Positions 44,396-51,723 of a stretch of 64,000 nucleotides of DNA are shown here, in pieces (position 1 is the stretch's first letter; every line of letters begins with the position of its first letter). The position numbers were made by a program, and so were the translations under genes. Where the stretch lies: contig DELI01000027.1 in the NCBI GenBank assembly GCA_002354335.1, positions 201,432-265,431 of the forward strand, read 5' to 3'. A model generated the notes under the pieces. The model made no database searches. It saw only the letters and a program-made list of their open reading frames with translations, and was not told where the DNA came from. The stretch is from Sphingobacterium sp. UBA2700 (GTDB lineage: Bacteria; Bacteroidota; Bacteroidia; Sphingobacteriales; Sphingobacteriaceae).

Positions 44396-46420
44396 TTACT
44401 TTGAGGGTTGAAGATTAACTTTGCTGTTATCCTTCGCACGCTTGGATTGTGCGAGTTTCTTAGATAACTCTTCCGCTTCTTCGATGAGCACCTGAACATA
44501 ATTCACCCGAGAATTCATGGCATCAGGATTCCAGTTTAGCCCAAGCTTGGTGATGTTGACCGATAAGCCAACCAGCAATGCGTTGATGCGGTAAGCGAGC
44601 GTTTGTAAATGCTGTATATCGTCTTTGAAAGCCTTTCCGCGAAGCGGCTCTTTCCCAAATTGCTCTAGCGAATCATAACTTTGCGCCAAGGAAGCCTGCG
44701 TAAATTTACGCAGCAGGCGAAGGTCGTAGTGATTCAAGTTCGCGGTCTGGTAGCTTTCCTGTATCTTCTCCAGGTAATCACGAAAATGTTTGAAAAGAGA
44801 AGCTGTCGTCTGTTCTACGCTTCGATAATGATTGATAGGAATCGCCAAACAACCCAGAACCGCAAATATAGAACCTAAGAGGGTGAAGGCGAATCTGCTA
44901 CCTAAAATATCATGAAGCTCTCCTTCATGTAGTTTCTGTCCCAGCAAGATCGTAATCGTAATGAAAATCACGCATACCAAGTAATTGGGTTTATTGAAAA
45001 GAAGAAACAGGTAGAGGCACAATGCGGCGATCGCTAAAAGGGCAAAGGTATTTTTGATTAGCAGCAATAAAAGTAGGCTGATCGCAATACCAATCAAAGA
45101 ACCTACAATTCGTTGGTAATTTCTCTTTTGCGTAATGGTATAGCTCGGTCTGGCGACTAAGATTATGGTCAACAAAATCCAGGAAGCATAACGATACTCC
45201 GGCAGGAGAAACCCGATCAAACCACCCGATATCAAGAGAATCGACATACGTACCGCATAAGAAAAAATAGGCGAACGAAAATTTAAATTCTTAATAATGG
45301 TTTGGAAACTGCTCTGTGGAGCAACAAAATCCTTAAAGTTTTTAGATTCTATCCAGGAGTCATCAGCAGCAAACTTACTGATGTGTATATGCTGAAGGAT
45401 ATCCGACAACTGCTTTAATTGAGCACTTATAGAATAAATTAATGCCGCTTTTTCAGGAGAAGCCAGACGCTGCTCTGCCTCTAGCTGCGCGTACAATCTA
45501 TTCAGTTCAGCCGTACCTATGCTGCGGAAAGTTTTCTCTTTGTTGGTTTGCATCAATCGCGACGTTTCAAAGGCTAGAATCGCTAACGACCTTCGGATGC
45601 TGTGTAAGGTGTTTCCACCGCTCAAAGTCTCTCTAATCGTCTCATAATCGTTATCTACGGCCATCAATAGCTCATAAAGATCGACCAATTGGTAGAGCTT
45701 AGCCAACCAGCGCTTGCTGTATGCATTCCCTTCTGCGAGAAGACGTTTGTCGCGCAACAGAATGGAACGTACAGATTCTAGTTGATCGCTCACCCGCGAA
45801 TGCAGCGCGCTTAGTTGTTTATACGTTTTATTGAGAGGTACATCCTCATCATAACAATCAACCTTCAGACGTATGAGTTTCGCCATATTACTGATTCCGC
45901 CTTCCACCGCATAGCGTAAGGAGCGATGTGGGAACAGATAGACTTGGGCAATACAAACGATGAAAAAGAATATCGCACCTGCCGTTACAGAAAGACTGAA
46001 TTGTATGGGGTCTTCAGGACGTAGCCCAATGGTAAAACTGGCAACGATTAACCCTAAATTGCCAACAACATTGATGCGAAAACCTAGTAAGGCAATAATA
46101 GTATAGACGAAGCCAAAAATTCCTAAAAGTAATACTATAGTCCAGGAATTATAATGTAAAGCTAGTGAGCTTGTTATTGCTGTAACGAAAAAGATCGGGA
46201 TACAATAGAATGCTGTGCTAAGCTTGTCCGATTTATTGCCTGGTAGATCGGTTAGTGAGGCCAATAAAGTGCCCACAGCAAAAGCGACTGCGATATGACC
46301 ATCCCAAAAAAGGAATAGCAAAGAGCTGGGTAAAAGGATGGTTAAAATGTTTCTAAGTGCGTCCAGACTAGATTCAGTCCTTAAAAATGACGCCACCTTT
46401 GAAAAAAAAGCAGCATTCAA
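44396..46420 (-). CDS. FUSC family (YccS/YhfK-like) inner membrane protein
   Basis: The 674-residue protein has two sets of membrane helices (about 20-165 and 385-520), each followed by a large cytoplasmic helical region. This is the usual architecture of the YccS/YhfK branch of the fusaric acid resistance family (motif RFAFTLLGSIFAVLGCLAIP near 515). Such proteins are thought to export aromatic acids, but few have been tested. It stands alone, upstream of the DinB gene on the same strand. Confidence 0.9.
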   Translation of the reverse strand: MNAAFFSKVASFLRTESSLDALRNILTILLPSSLLFLFWDGHIAVAFAVGTLLASLTDLPGNKSDKLSTAFYCIPIFFVTAITSSLALHYNSWTIVLLLGIFGFVYTIIALLGFRINVVGNLGLIVASFTIGLRPEDPIQFSLSVTAGAIFFFIVCIAQVYLFPHRSLRYAVEGGISNMAKLIRLKVDCYDEDVPLNKTYKQLSALHSRVSDQLESVRSILLRDKRLLAEGNAYSKRWLAKLYQLVDLYELLMAVDNDYETIRETLSGGNTLHSIRRSLAILAFETSRLMQTNKEKTFRSIGTAELNRLYAQLEAEQRLASPEKAALIYSISAQLKQLSDILQHIHISKFAADDSWIESKNFKDFVAPQSSFQTIIKNLNFRSPIFSYAVRMSILLISGGLIGFLLPEYRYASWILLTIILVARPSYTITQKRNYQRIVGSLIGIAISLLLLLLIKNTFALLAIAALCLYLFLLFNKPNYLVCVIFITITILLGQKLHEGELHDILGSRFAFTLLGSIFAVLGCLAIPINHYRSVEQTTASLFKHFRDYLEKIQESYQTANLNHYDLRLLRKFTQASLAQSYDSLEQFGKEPLRGKAFKDDIQHLQTLAYRINALLVGLSVNITKLGLNWNPDAMNSRVNYVQVLIEEAEELSKKLAQSKRAKDNSKVNLQPSK

Positions 46421-46568
46421 TATGTTATAATTGCATTAATTTATAGGCGCAAAAATAACAATAATAAATTGAAAATAAAATATGATATCGCTTCTTGTGA
46501 AGGATGCAATATAATATTTTGATGACAGAAATTCTACTTGTTTTAAATTTTGAAAATTTGCAGACACT

Positions 46569-47099
46569 TTAATCTACTTTTTCAAGATAGGGAAGCAGCT
46601 TCGGCATTATTTTCTTAAACCAAAATGTATATTGTTCCGGGTGAAGCTTTAGGTCATCTAATAATTCATAGGCGGCTACATATTTAATTGCCCGCACTTC
46701 ATCTGGATTAAAGCGTTCTATCGGGTCAGTATATTTTCCAACAAAAACGTGGTCATACTCATTTTCCCATAAACCATTTTCCAATTCCTCAGCGTAAGAT
46801 AAGGTAAAGAGTTCTTCGATTTCGACTTGTATTCCCAATTCCTCAAATGTTCTCCGTTTTGCCGCATCAATCGTTTCCTCAGCAGGGCGGGGGTGCCCAC
46901 AGCAAGCATTGGTCCATAGGTTTGGACTATGATATTTGCCAGCCGCTCGTTTTTGCAACAATATTCTTCCTTGTTCGTCCAATAAAAAAACAGAGAACGC
47001 ACGATGCTTTTTATTTTGCTCATGTGCAGCCTGCTTCTCCATCTCGCCAATGGGATTGTCCTGTTCGTCGACTAATATTACGTATTCTTCCTTCATCAT
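46569..47099 (-). CDS. idi: Isopentenyl-diphosphate delta-isomerase, type 1
   Basis: The 176-residue NUDIX-fold enzyme interconverts isopentenyl and dimethylallyl diphosphate for isoprenoid synthesis. The catalytic cysteine is in TNACCGHPR (about 62-70) and the glutamate in ENEYDHVF (about 110). The NUDIX segment AAKRRTFEELGIQ is present. Start is at the first of two adjacent Met codons. It is in the cytosol and lies upstream of the FUSC gene and downstream of the threonine aldolase gene, probably transcribed separately. Confidence 0.95.
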   Translation of the reverse strand: MMKEEYVILVDEQDNPIGEMEKQAAHEQNKKHRAFSVFLLDEQGRILLQKRAAGKYHSPNLWTNACCGHPRPAEETIDAAKRRTFEELGIQVEIEELFTLSYAEELENGLWENEYDHVFVGKYTDPIERFNPDEVRAIKYVAAYELLDDLKLHPEQYTFWFKKIMPKLLPYLEKVD

Positions 47100-47162
47100 C
47101 GTTACGCTCGCTAATATTTAAGTGTGAAATATAACAAATAAAATCTCAAATGTCCTACCGAC

Positions 47163-48200
47163 CTAGCTACTCAGCTCCTTTATTCTTTTAATGAACAAAT
47201 CAACATCGTTTTCGTTTGTTGCCCATGAGCAAACGATACGGACTACTGCTTCTTGCTCATTCAGTTTTTCCCAAACATAGAATTCAAATTCATCGTAAAG
47301 AACATTGATGACGCTGTAGGGCAGGATCGGAAATAGCTGATTGCTTTCTGGGGACAATGAAAAAGAAAATCCTGCCGACTGAAGTGCCTCAGCGATGCGC
47401 ATAGCGTGGCGATTCGCACGTTTTGCCAGATCAAAATAAAGTTGATGCTCAAATAAAGCATAAAATTGTGCAGCCAATAGGCGCCCTTTTGCCATCAATG
47501 CCCCTTTTTGCTTCATCGCATAGGAAAAACCTTCTGCAAGCGCGGAATTTGTAAATATAATCGCTTCCCCAAGTAAGCCTCCGTTCTTCGTCGCACCCAA
47601 ATAAAAAACATCCGCATACGCAGCAACATCTCGGATCCCTAGGGAAACCTTCTCACTGCAGAGGGCGGCGGCCATCCTTGCTCCGTCTATAAACAGTTTT
47701 AATCCCTTTTCCCTGCAGTGTGTAGAAATAAGTTGAAGTTCTTCTTTTGTATAAATGCTTCCCAGTTCCGTCGTTTGGGAGATATAGACCAGAGCCGGTT
47801 TTACCATATGCTCGTCATTATGCAAGTCCAATATCGATTGAATTCCTTCAATTGTCAATTTCCCATCGATATGCGGAACCGTATTAATTTTATGCCCCGC
47901 GTATTCAATAGCACCAGTCTCATGCACATGAATGTGGCCCGTGTCCGCAGCGATTACTGATTCATAAGGTTTCAATAAGTGACTAATCACCAGAAGATTG
48001 GCTTGTGTACCTCCAGAAACAAAATAGATAGGCGTATCGGGGTTCTCTAGATGTTTTCTGATAAATGTTTTCGCCTGTTCACTGATGCGATCGTATCCAT
48101 AGCCTGCCTCTTGTTGCAGGTTTGTCTCTAATAACACTTCGAGTATCCGGGGATGTGCGCCTTCCGAATAATCGTTCTTAAAACTGACTTTGGTTCCCAT
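47163..48200 (-). CDS. Low-specificity L-threonine aldolase (PLP-dependent)
   Basis: The start is the ATG at 48200 (MGTKVSFKNDYSEGAHP), giving 345 residues; an extension to 48245 adds a poor N-terminus. The fold type I aldolase is recognisable by FVSGGTQANLLV, HETGAIEYAGH, IDGARMAAAL and the PLP lysine in YLGATKNGG. It cleaves threonine and allo-threonine to glycine and acetaldehyde in the cytosol. The stop is followed within 65 bp by the idi start. Confidence 0.93.
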   Translation of the reverse strand: MGTKVSFKNDYSEGAHPRILEVLLETNLQQEAGYGYDRISEQAKTFIRKHLENPDTPIYFVSGGTQANLLVISHLLKPYESVIAADTGHIHVHETGAIEYAGHKINTVPHIDGKLTIEGIQSILDLHNDEHMVKPALVYISQTTELGSIYTKEELQLISTHCREKGLKLFIDGARMAAALCSEKVSLGIRDVAAYADVFYLGATKNGGLLGEAIIFTNSALAEGFSYAMKQKGALMAKGRLLAAQFYALFEHQLYFDLAKRANRHAMRIAEALQSAGFSFSLSPESNQLFPILPYSVINVLYDEFEFYVWEKLNEQEAVVRIVCSWATNENDVDLFIKRIKELSS

Positions 48201-48292
48201 TAGCTCAAAGATAGGTGAAAATAAGGGCGCAAGGGTGAAATTCAAATACTATTTGCTATCAATTGTTTTTCTGCCAAAGGTCATGCACTGCT

Positions 48293-48331
48293 AAAAACAA
48301 AACAGGCTGCAGCAAATCAATGCGCAGCCTG
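48293..48331 (-). terminator. Intrinsic terminator of the DUF937 gene
   Basis: CAGGCTGC (48303-48310) pairs with GCAGCCTG (48324-48331). On the minus strand the stem is followed by TTTTGTTTTT. It lies 26 bp after the DUF937 stop. Confidence 0.8.
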
Positions 48332-48356
48332 CTCTATATGTTTATGTTTTATTGTC

Positions 48357-49031
48357 TTATTTTCCGAACATCCCAGTCAAAGCATCCAAAATTCCACCTT
48401 TAGATTCTTTGTCTTTATCTTGATTGAAGAAATCGCCAACTAGATCGCCTAAGCCACCTTCAACATTTGGCTGGGAGCTGTTTGCGCCCGCACCGCCAAG
48501 GATGTTACCAAGAATACCTCCTAAACCGCCAGATGCAGCACCCGAACCGCCTCCGCCCAAAACACTACCGATTAAATCGCCGATACCACCGCCCGATGAT
48601 CCCGCTTCGCCAGCGCTTTCTTGCTTCTTCTTACCTAGGTAGCCCATAACAAGCGGAGCTACTAAAGCTAAGATTCCTGCGATTTTCTTAATATCTAATC
48701 CTGTTTTTGCCGATAAGGTTTCCTTAACGTTATCCGTGTTTCTACCAAACATATGGTTTACGATCTTATCCTCATCCTCGGTAGGGCCTTGGTTGAACAA
48801 TGCACCCAAATTGTCGAAGATACTACCGTTATGTTTGCTGTCGATCGCATTTTGAATGCCATTCGCTTGCTCGGGACTTTTGTTCGCGTTGTAGTTTAAA
48901 GCAGACATCATCAAAGGTACTGCGGCAGCAACTACATACTGTGCTTTATCTTTGTCTACGCCTAATTTTTGAGAAATGCTCTCTACAGCTTGGGAGCCGA
49001 TATTGCCGGAAATTAAATCTGTGATATTCAT
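48357..49031 (-). CDS. DUF937 family protein with glycine-rich C-terminal region
   Basis: The 224-residue protein has a DUF937 domain in residues 1-135 (GVDKDKAQYVVAAAVPLMMSAL and IAGILALVAPLVMGYLG). A low-complexity segment rich in Gly, Ser and Leu follows (about 145-205) with repeats of the type GGIGDLIG, GGLGGILG and GGLGDLVG, each with a GxLG or GGxG pattern. Function is unknown for this family. It is divergent from the DUF2891 lipoprotein gene and ends in a clear terminator. Confidence 0.88.
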   Translation of the reverse strand: MNITDLISGNIGSQAVESISQKLGVDKDKAQYVVAAAVPLMMSALNYNANKSPEQANGIQNAIDSKHNGSIFDNLGALFNQGPTEDEDKIVNHMFGRNTDNVKETLSAKTGLDIKKIAGILALVAPLVMGYLGKKKQESAGEAGSSGGGIGDLIGSVLGGGGSGAASGGLGGILGNILGGAGANSSQPNVEGGLGDLVGDFFNQDKDKESKGGILDALTGMFGK

Positions 49032-49098
49032 GTTTTGGTTTATTTTGTTTTATTGTTATAAATTTACTGCTTATAAATCAAATATAAAGCCAAAGTAA

Positions 49099-50199
49099 AT
49101 GCGCATAAGTACAACGATTTTAGGGTTAGTATTGATATCCGGTATTTTTAGTTCTTGTCAATCGGAAACCGTTAAAAAAGAAAAAACCGAAATTGAAAAA
49201 ACTCATCTTACAGCAACGCTAGCGAAAGATATCTTTGCTCTACCGATACATTGTTTACAGATAGAGTATCCCAATAAACTTGGTCAGGTTCTTGCATCGG
49301 AAGTCGATTTAAAAACACCTAAAGTCTTGCGCCCCGTGTTTTACGGATGCTACGACTGGCACTCTTCAGTCCACGGATATTGGTCTATCGTGAAGCTCAT
49401 GAAGCAGTTTCCAGAACTGGACGCTAATGGAGAGGTTCGTAAAGTTCTTAATCAGCATATTACTGCTGATAATGTAATCATCGAGAAAGCTTTTTTTGAG
49501 GATAAGAATAATCTAGGGTTTGAACGTACCTACGGTTGGGCATGGCTTTTTAAATTGCAGGAGGAGCTGCACACTTGGAACGACCCGGATGCAAAACGCT
49601 GGGAGCAGGCCTTACAACCCTTAGTCGATTTACTAGTACAGCGCTACAAGGTGTATCTTCCGAAGCAACTTTACCCAATACGTACCGGGCAGCATGATAA
49701 CACAGCTTTCGGTCTTTCCCTGTCGCTAGATTATGCACGTACCGTGGGCGACGAATCCTTCGAAGCAGCAATTAAAGAACATAGCCTTCGTTACTACAAA
49801 CAGGATGTCAACTGTAATCTGGCATATGAACCTAGTGGAAATGACTTCCTCTCACCTTGTTTGGAAGAAGCATTTCTAATGAGCAAAGTAATGAATAAGC
49901 AGGATTATAATGCTTGGCTAAAGACATTTATGCCTGTTCTTTTTGATAAAGACTTTAAGTTAGAGCCGGCCGTAGTAAAAGATCGCACCGATGGAAAGTT
50001 GGTGCATCTAGATGGTCTAAATTACAGCCGAGCTGCCTGCTTAAAAGGAATCGTAAAACAAATCCCAGAACTGGAAGCCCTGAAAGCAATCGCTGAAAAC
50101 CATATCGCATTTTCCATCGGAAATATCTCTGCAAAAGATGACTACATGGGCTCACACTGGCTAGGAACCTTTGCATTGTATGCGCTTAGTGGGGAATAG
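49099..50199 (+). CDS. DUF2891 family lipoprotein
   Basis: The 366-residue protein has a lipobox (IFSSC, Cys20) and the DUF2891 signature YGCYDWHSSVHGYWS near 92-106, with WHS and later HDNTAFGLSLSLDYA and MGSHWLGTFALYAL. The domain resembles all-alpha (alpha/alpha-barrel) enzymes, but no activity is known to me. It would be located in the periplasm or outer membrane. Its TAG stop (50197-50199) shares its last two bases with the first 7-bp unit of element C. Confidence 0.9.
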   Translation: MRISTTILGLVLISGIFSSCQSETVKKEKTEIEKTHLTATLAKDIFALPIHCLQIEYPNKLGQVLASEVDLKTPKVLRPVFYGCYDWHSSVHGYWSIVKLMKQFPELDANGEVRKVLNQHITADNVIIEKAFFEDKNNLGFERTYGWAWLFKLQEELHTWNDPDAKRWEQALQPLVDLLVQRYKVYLPKQLYPIRTGQHDNTAFGLSLSLDYARTVGDESFEAAIKEHSLRYYKQDVNCNLAYEPSGNDFLSPCLEEAFLMSKVMNKQDYNAWLKTFMPVLFDKDFKLEPAVVKDRTDGKLVHLDGLNYSRAACLKGIVKQIPELEALKAIAENHIAFSIGNISAKDDYMGSHWLGTFALYALSGE

Positions 50200-50297
50200 T
50201 CTTTAGTACTTAGTCTTTAGTACTTAGTATTTAGTAGTTAGTATTTAGACCTATTGCGGGTATAGGAGTGATGTATTAGATGTTAGAAATTAGAGCA

Positions 50298-50325
50298 GCG
50301 CGCTGATTAGGCGCCTTTCTTTTTG
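50298..50325 (+). terminator. Probable terminator inside element C
   Basis: AGCGCGCTGATTAGGCGCC followed by TTTCTTTTT resembles the perfect GGCGCC-GATTA-GGCGCC terminator found in reverse in element D (51603-51627). Here the left arm is imperfect. It would end transcription of the DUF2891 gene. Confidence 0.55.
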
Positions 50326-50382
50326 CTGGTTTGTTTTTGAACAGGAAGAGAGAGTTTGTCTTGAATCAGGAAAGTTTGTTTT

Positions 50383-50452
50383 GAACCAAGAAAGGAAGGA
50401 TTTAAGGATTAGCAGGATCCTGTATATCCTTTTATCTTTCCTTTCCTAGTTC
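50383..50452. repeat. 70-bp palindrome centred on GGATCC (copy C)
   Basis: The left arm begins GAACCAAGAAAGGAAGGAT at 50383 and the right arm ends CCTTTCCTAGTTC at 50452. The axis falls at 50417/50418 within CAGGATCCTG. Arms differ from perfect symmetry at only a few positions. Confidence 0.85.
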
Positions 50453-50562
50453 AAGCCAACCTGTCATTTCATTTTCTAACTGAAAGACAAAACCAAATCT
50501 CTAACGTAAAACATCTATTCCAGCCCTAGGTCTAAATACTAACTACTAAATACTAAGTACTA

Positions 50563-50820
50563 TTAGATTGCAACAAGTCTATTCGCTTCCAAGCGTACTG
50601 CTACTCGTTGTATCAGTGTGATTCCATCTTCTTTTGAGATAATTGCCGAAAGATCGATTCCTCTTTTTGATAATGCAGATAATAGGGCAGTGCGGAAAGC
50701 AGATTTACTTGTTCCCCAATTTGTTTTTACGATGTCGTTGTTGATAATGACTAGTTCTTGAGTGGAGTAGTTCTTAAACTGCTCTGCAAGGTGTTGTTGT
50801 AATGGTTTTGTGTTTGACAT
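50563..50820 (-). CDS. Unknown 85-residue protein
   Basis: I do not recognise the family. The protein is soluble, predicted mostly helical, with a basic central part (KTNWGTSKSAFRTALLSALSKRG) and a short hydrophobic C-terminus (LIQRVAVRLEANRLVAI). The coding sequence looks real: it has a well-placed promoter (50971-51003) and a long structured leader, and its stop codon is met exactly by the element C array, as for the annotated neighbours. A role in binding nucleic acid is possible from the charge, but this is only a guess. Confidence 0.7.
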   Translation of the reverse strand: MSNTKPLQQHLAEQFKNYSTQELVIINNDIVKTNWGTSKSAFRTALLSALSKRGIDLSAIISKEDGITLIQRVAVRLEANRLVAI

Positions 50821-51003
50821 ACAATTAAGAATTAAAAGGGTTTAACCATAATTGCATTCAGAAAGGGTGAAATAAAGCTATTGCGTTTATTTTGGTATGA
50901 TACCCGTATTGTTTTACCACCGCGGTGTCTTCACTCGGTTGGTATTGCTATCGCAATTCTGAATACTCTACAAATTTAGTAGATATTATTTTAAAATTCC
51001 AAA
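50821..51003 (-). promoter_or_regulatory. Promoter and structured leader of the 85-residue gene
   Basis: On the minus strand TTTG (51003-51000) and TAAATTTG (50978-50971) are 21 nt apart, a strong match to the Bacteroidetes promoter. The leader to the ATG at 50820 is therefore about 145 nt. It contains three small perfect hairpins: ATTGC-loop-GCAAT (50944-50957), CACCGCGGTG (50918-50927) and GGTAT-G-ATACC (50894-50904). A small regulatory RNA or cis-regulatory leader is possible; I recognise no known riboswitch. Confidence 0.55.
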
Positions 51004-51108
51004 TTTTTCAAAAAAAATATTTTTCAGGATGATCTGAAGCATTTAGGGAGAGGGAAGATGCTTCAAATGATACTAGTAGATATATGGCTTTTATCAAAAG
51101 CTTTTTAT

Positions 51109-51230
51109 AACCCAATAAGCGCCCTTTTGGAACGGTTATGATTGGGTTGATAAAGGGTTAAACAATGGGTTTACATTGGGTTTGAATTGGGTATGTATTG
51201 GGTTTGCATTGGGTTAGCATTGGGTTTGAG
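51109..51230. repeat. 11-bp periodic GGGTTTGCATT-type array
   Basis: GGG occurs at 51144, 51155, 51167, 51178, 51189, 51200, 51211 and 51222, a spacing of 11 with one 12. Units include GGGTTTGAATT, GGGTATGTATT, GGGTTTGCATT and GGGTTAGCATT. One inverted unit (AACCCAAT, 51109-51116) precedes them and can pair with ATTGGGTT (51141-51148). It is the mirror image of the array at 12409-12477 and likewise lies next to a 7-bp array. Confidence 0.75.
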
Positions 51231-51361
51231 TCGACGAAGGGTTGAGTTGCTGTTGGGTGATAGTACTTAGTCTTTAGTATTTAGTCTTTATTACTTAGTC
51301 TTCAGTACTTAGTACTTAGTAGTTAGTATAAAGACCTAGGGCGGGATTAGATTTTTGTCTT

Positions 51362-51432
51362 GAACCAGGAAAGGAAGGATTTAAGGATTGACAGAATCCT
51401 GGTTTATCCTTGCATCCTTTTTTTCCTGGTTC
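51362..51432. repeat. 71-bp palindrome (copy D, centre changed to AGAATCCT)
   Basis: The left arm GAACCAGGAAAGGAAGGAT starts at 51362 and the right arm ends TTTTCCTGGTTC at 51432. The centre reads CAGAATCCTG, one base different from CAGGATCCTG, and one arm has an extra T. Confidence 0.8.
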
Positions 51433-51602
51433 AAAGACAACATACCCGATCCTGCTTTATCCTTGCATCCTTTTTTCCTTGGTTCAAAGACAACACACCC
51501 GATCTTGGTTTATCCTTGCATCCTTTCTTTCTTGGTTCAAGACAAACCATAGTGTCAAAACAACTGAAAAAATATCTCCTGCCTCTTTGAAAACAATGAA
51601 CC

Positions 51603-51627
51603 AAAAAAAAGGCGCCTAATCGGCGCC
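51603..51627 (-). terminator. Intrinsic terminator of rpoN inside element D
   Basis: On the minus strand GGCGCC (51627-51622) and GGCGCC (51616-51611) are separated by GATTA and followed by eight T residues (51610-51603). It is 97 bp after the rpoN stop. Confidence 0.85.
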
Positions 51628-51723
51628 CTGCTCTAAAATCTAATATCTAATGTCTAAAATCTAAAATCAGTAGCCGCCCTAGGTCTAAATACTAAGTACT
51701 AACTACTAAATACTAATCACTAC

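Larger units (their letters stand above)
50198..50562. repeat. Composite intergenic element C, filling a stop-to-stop gap
   Basis: The left array (50198-50253) has eight 7-bp units: AGTCTTT, AGTACTT, AGTCTTT, AGTACTT, AGTATTT, AGTAGTT, AGTATTT, AGACCTA. The right array (50527-50562) is TAGGTCT, AAATACT, AACTACT, AAATACT, AAGTACT and one base. Inside are TAG trinucleotides at 50277, 50284 and 50291 (period 7), a GC-rich imperfect hairpin with TTTCTTTTT (50298-50325), partial half-palindromes (50337-50375), and the 70-bp palindrome at 50383-50452. The right array touches the TAA stop of the gene at 50563. Confidence 0.87.
51262..51721. repeat. Composite intergenic element D (longest copy)
   Basis: The left array (51262-51338) has eleven 7-bp units, ending AGTAGTT, AGTATAA, AGACCTA. 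A full palindrome follows (51362-51432), then two extra right halves ending near 51485 and 51539, spaced about 54 bp. Then a perfect terminator hairpin (51603-51627), TAA at 51634, 51641, 51648, 51655 and 51662 (exact 7-bp period), and the right array TAGGTCT, AAATACT, AAGTACT, AACTACT, AAATACT, AATCACT (51680-51721). It ends two bases from the stop of rpoN. Short open frames in it repeat a MNQE...FLVQ-like peptide and arise from the palindrome. Confidence 0.87.

Noticed and set aside
51362..51539. CRISPR-like array of right half-palindromes
   Set aside because: The intervening sequences are nearly identical and short, there are only three copies and no cas gene is in the window.
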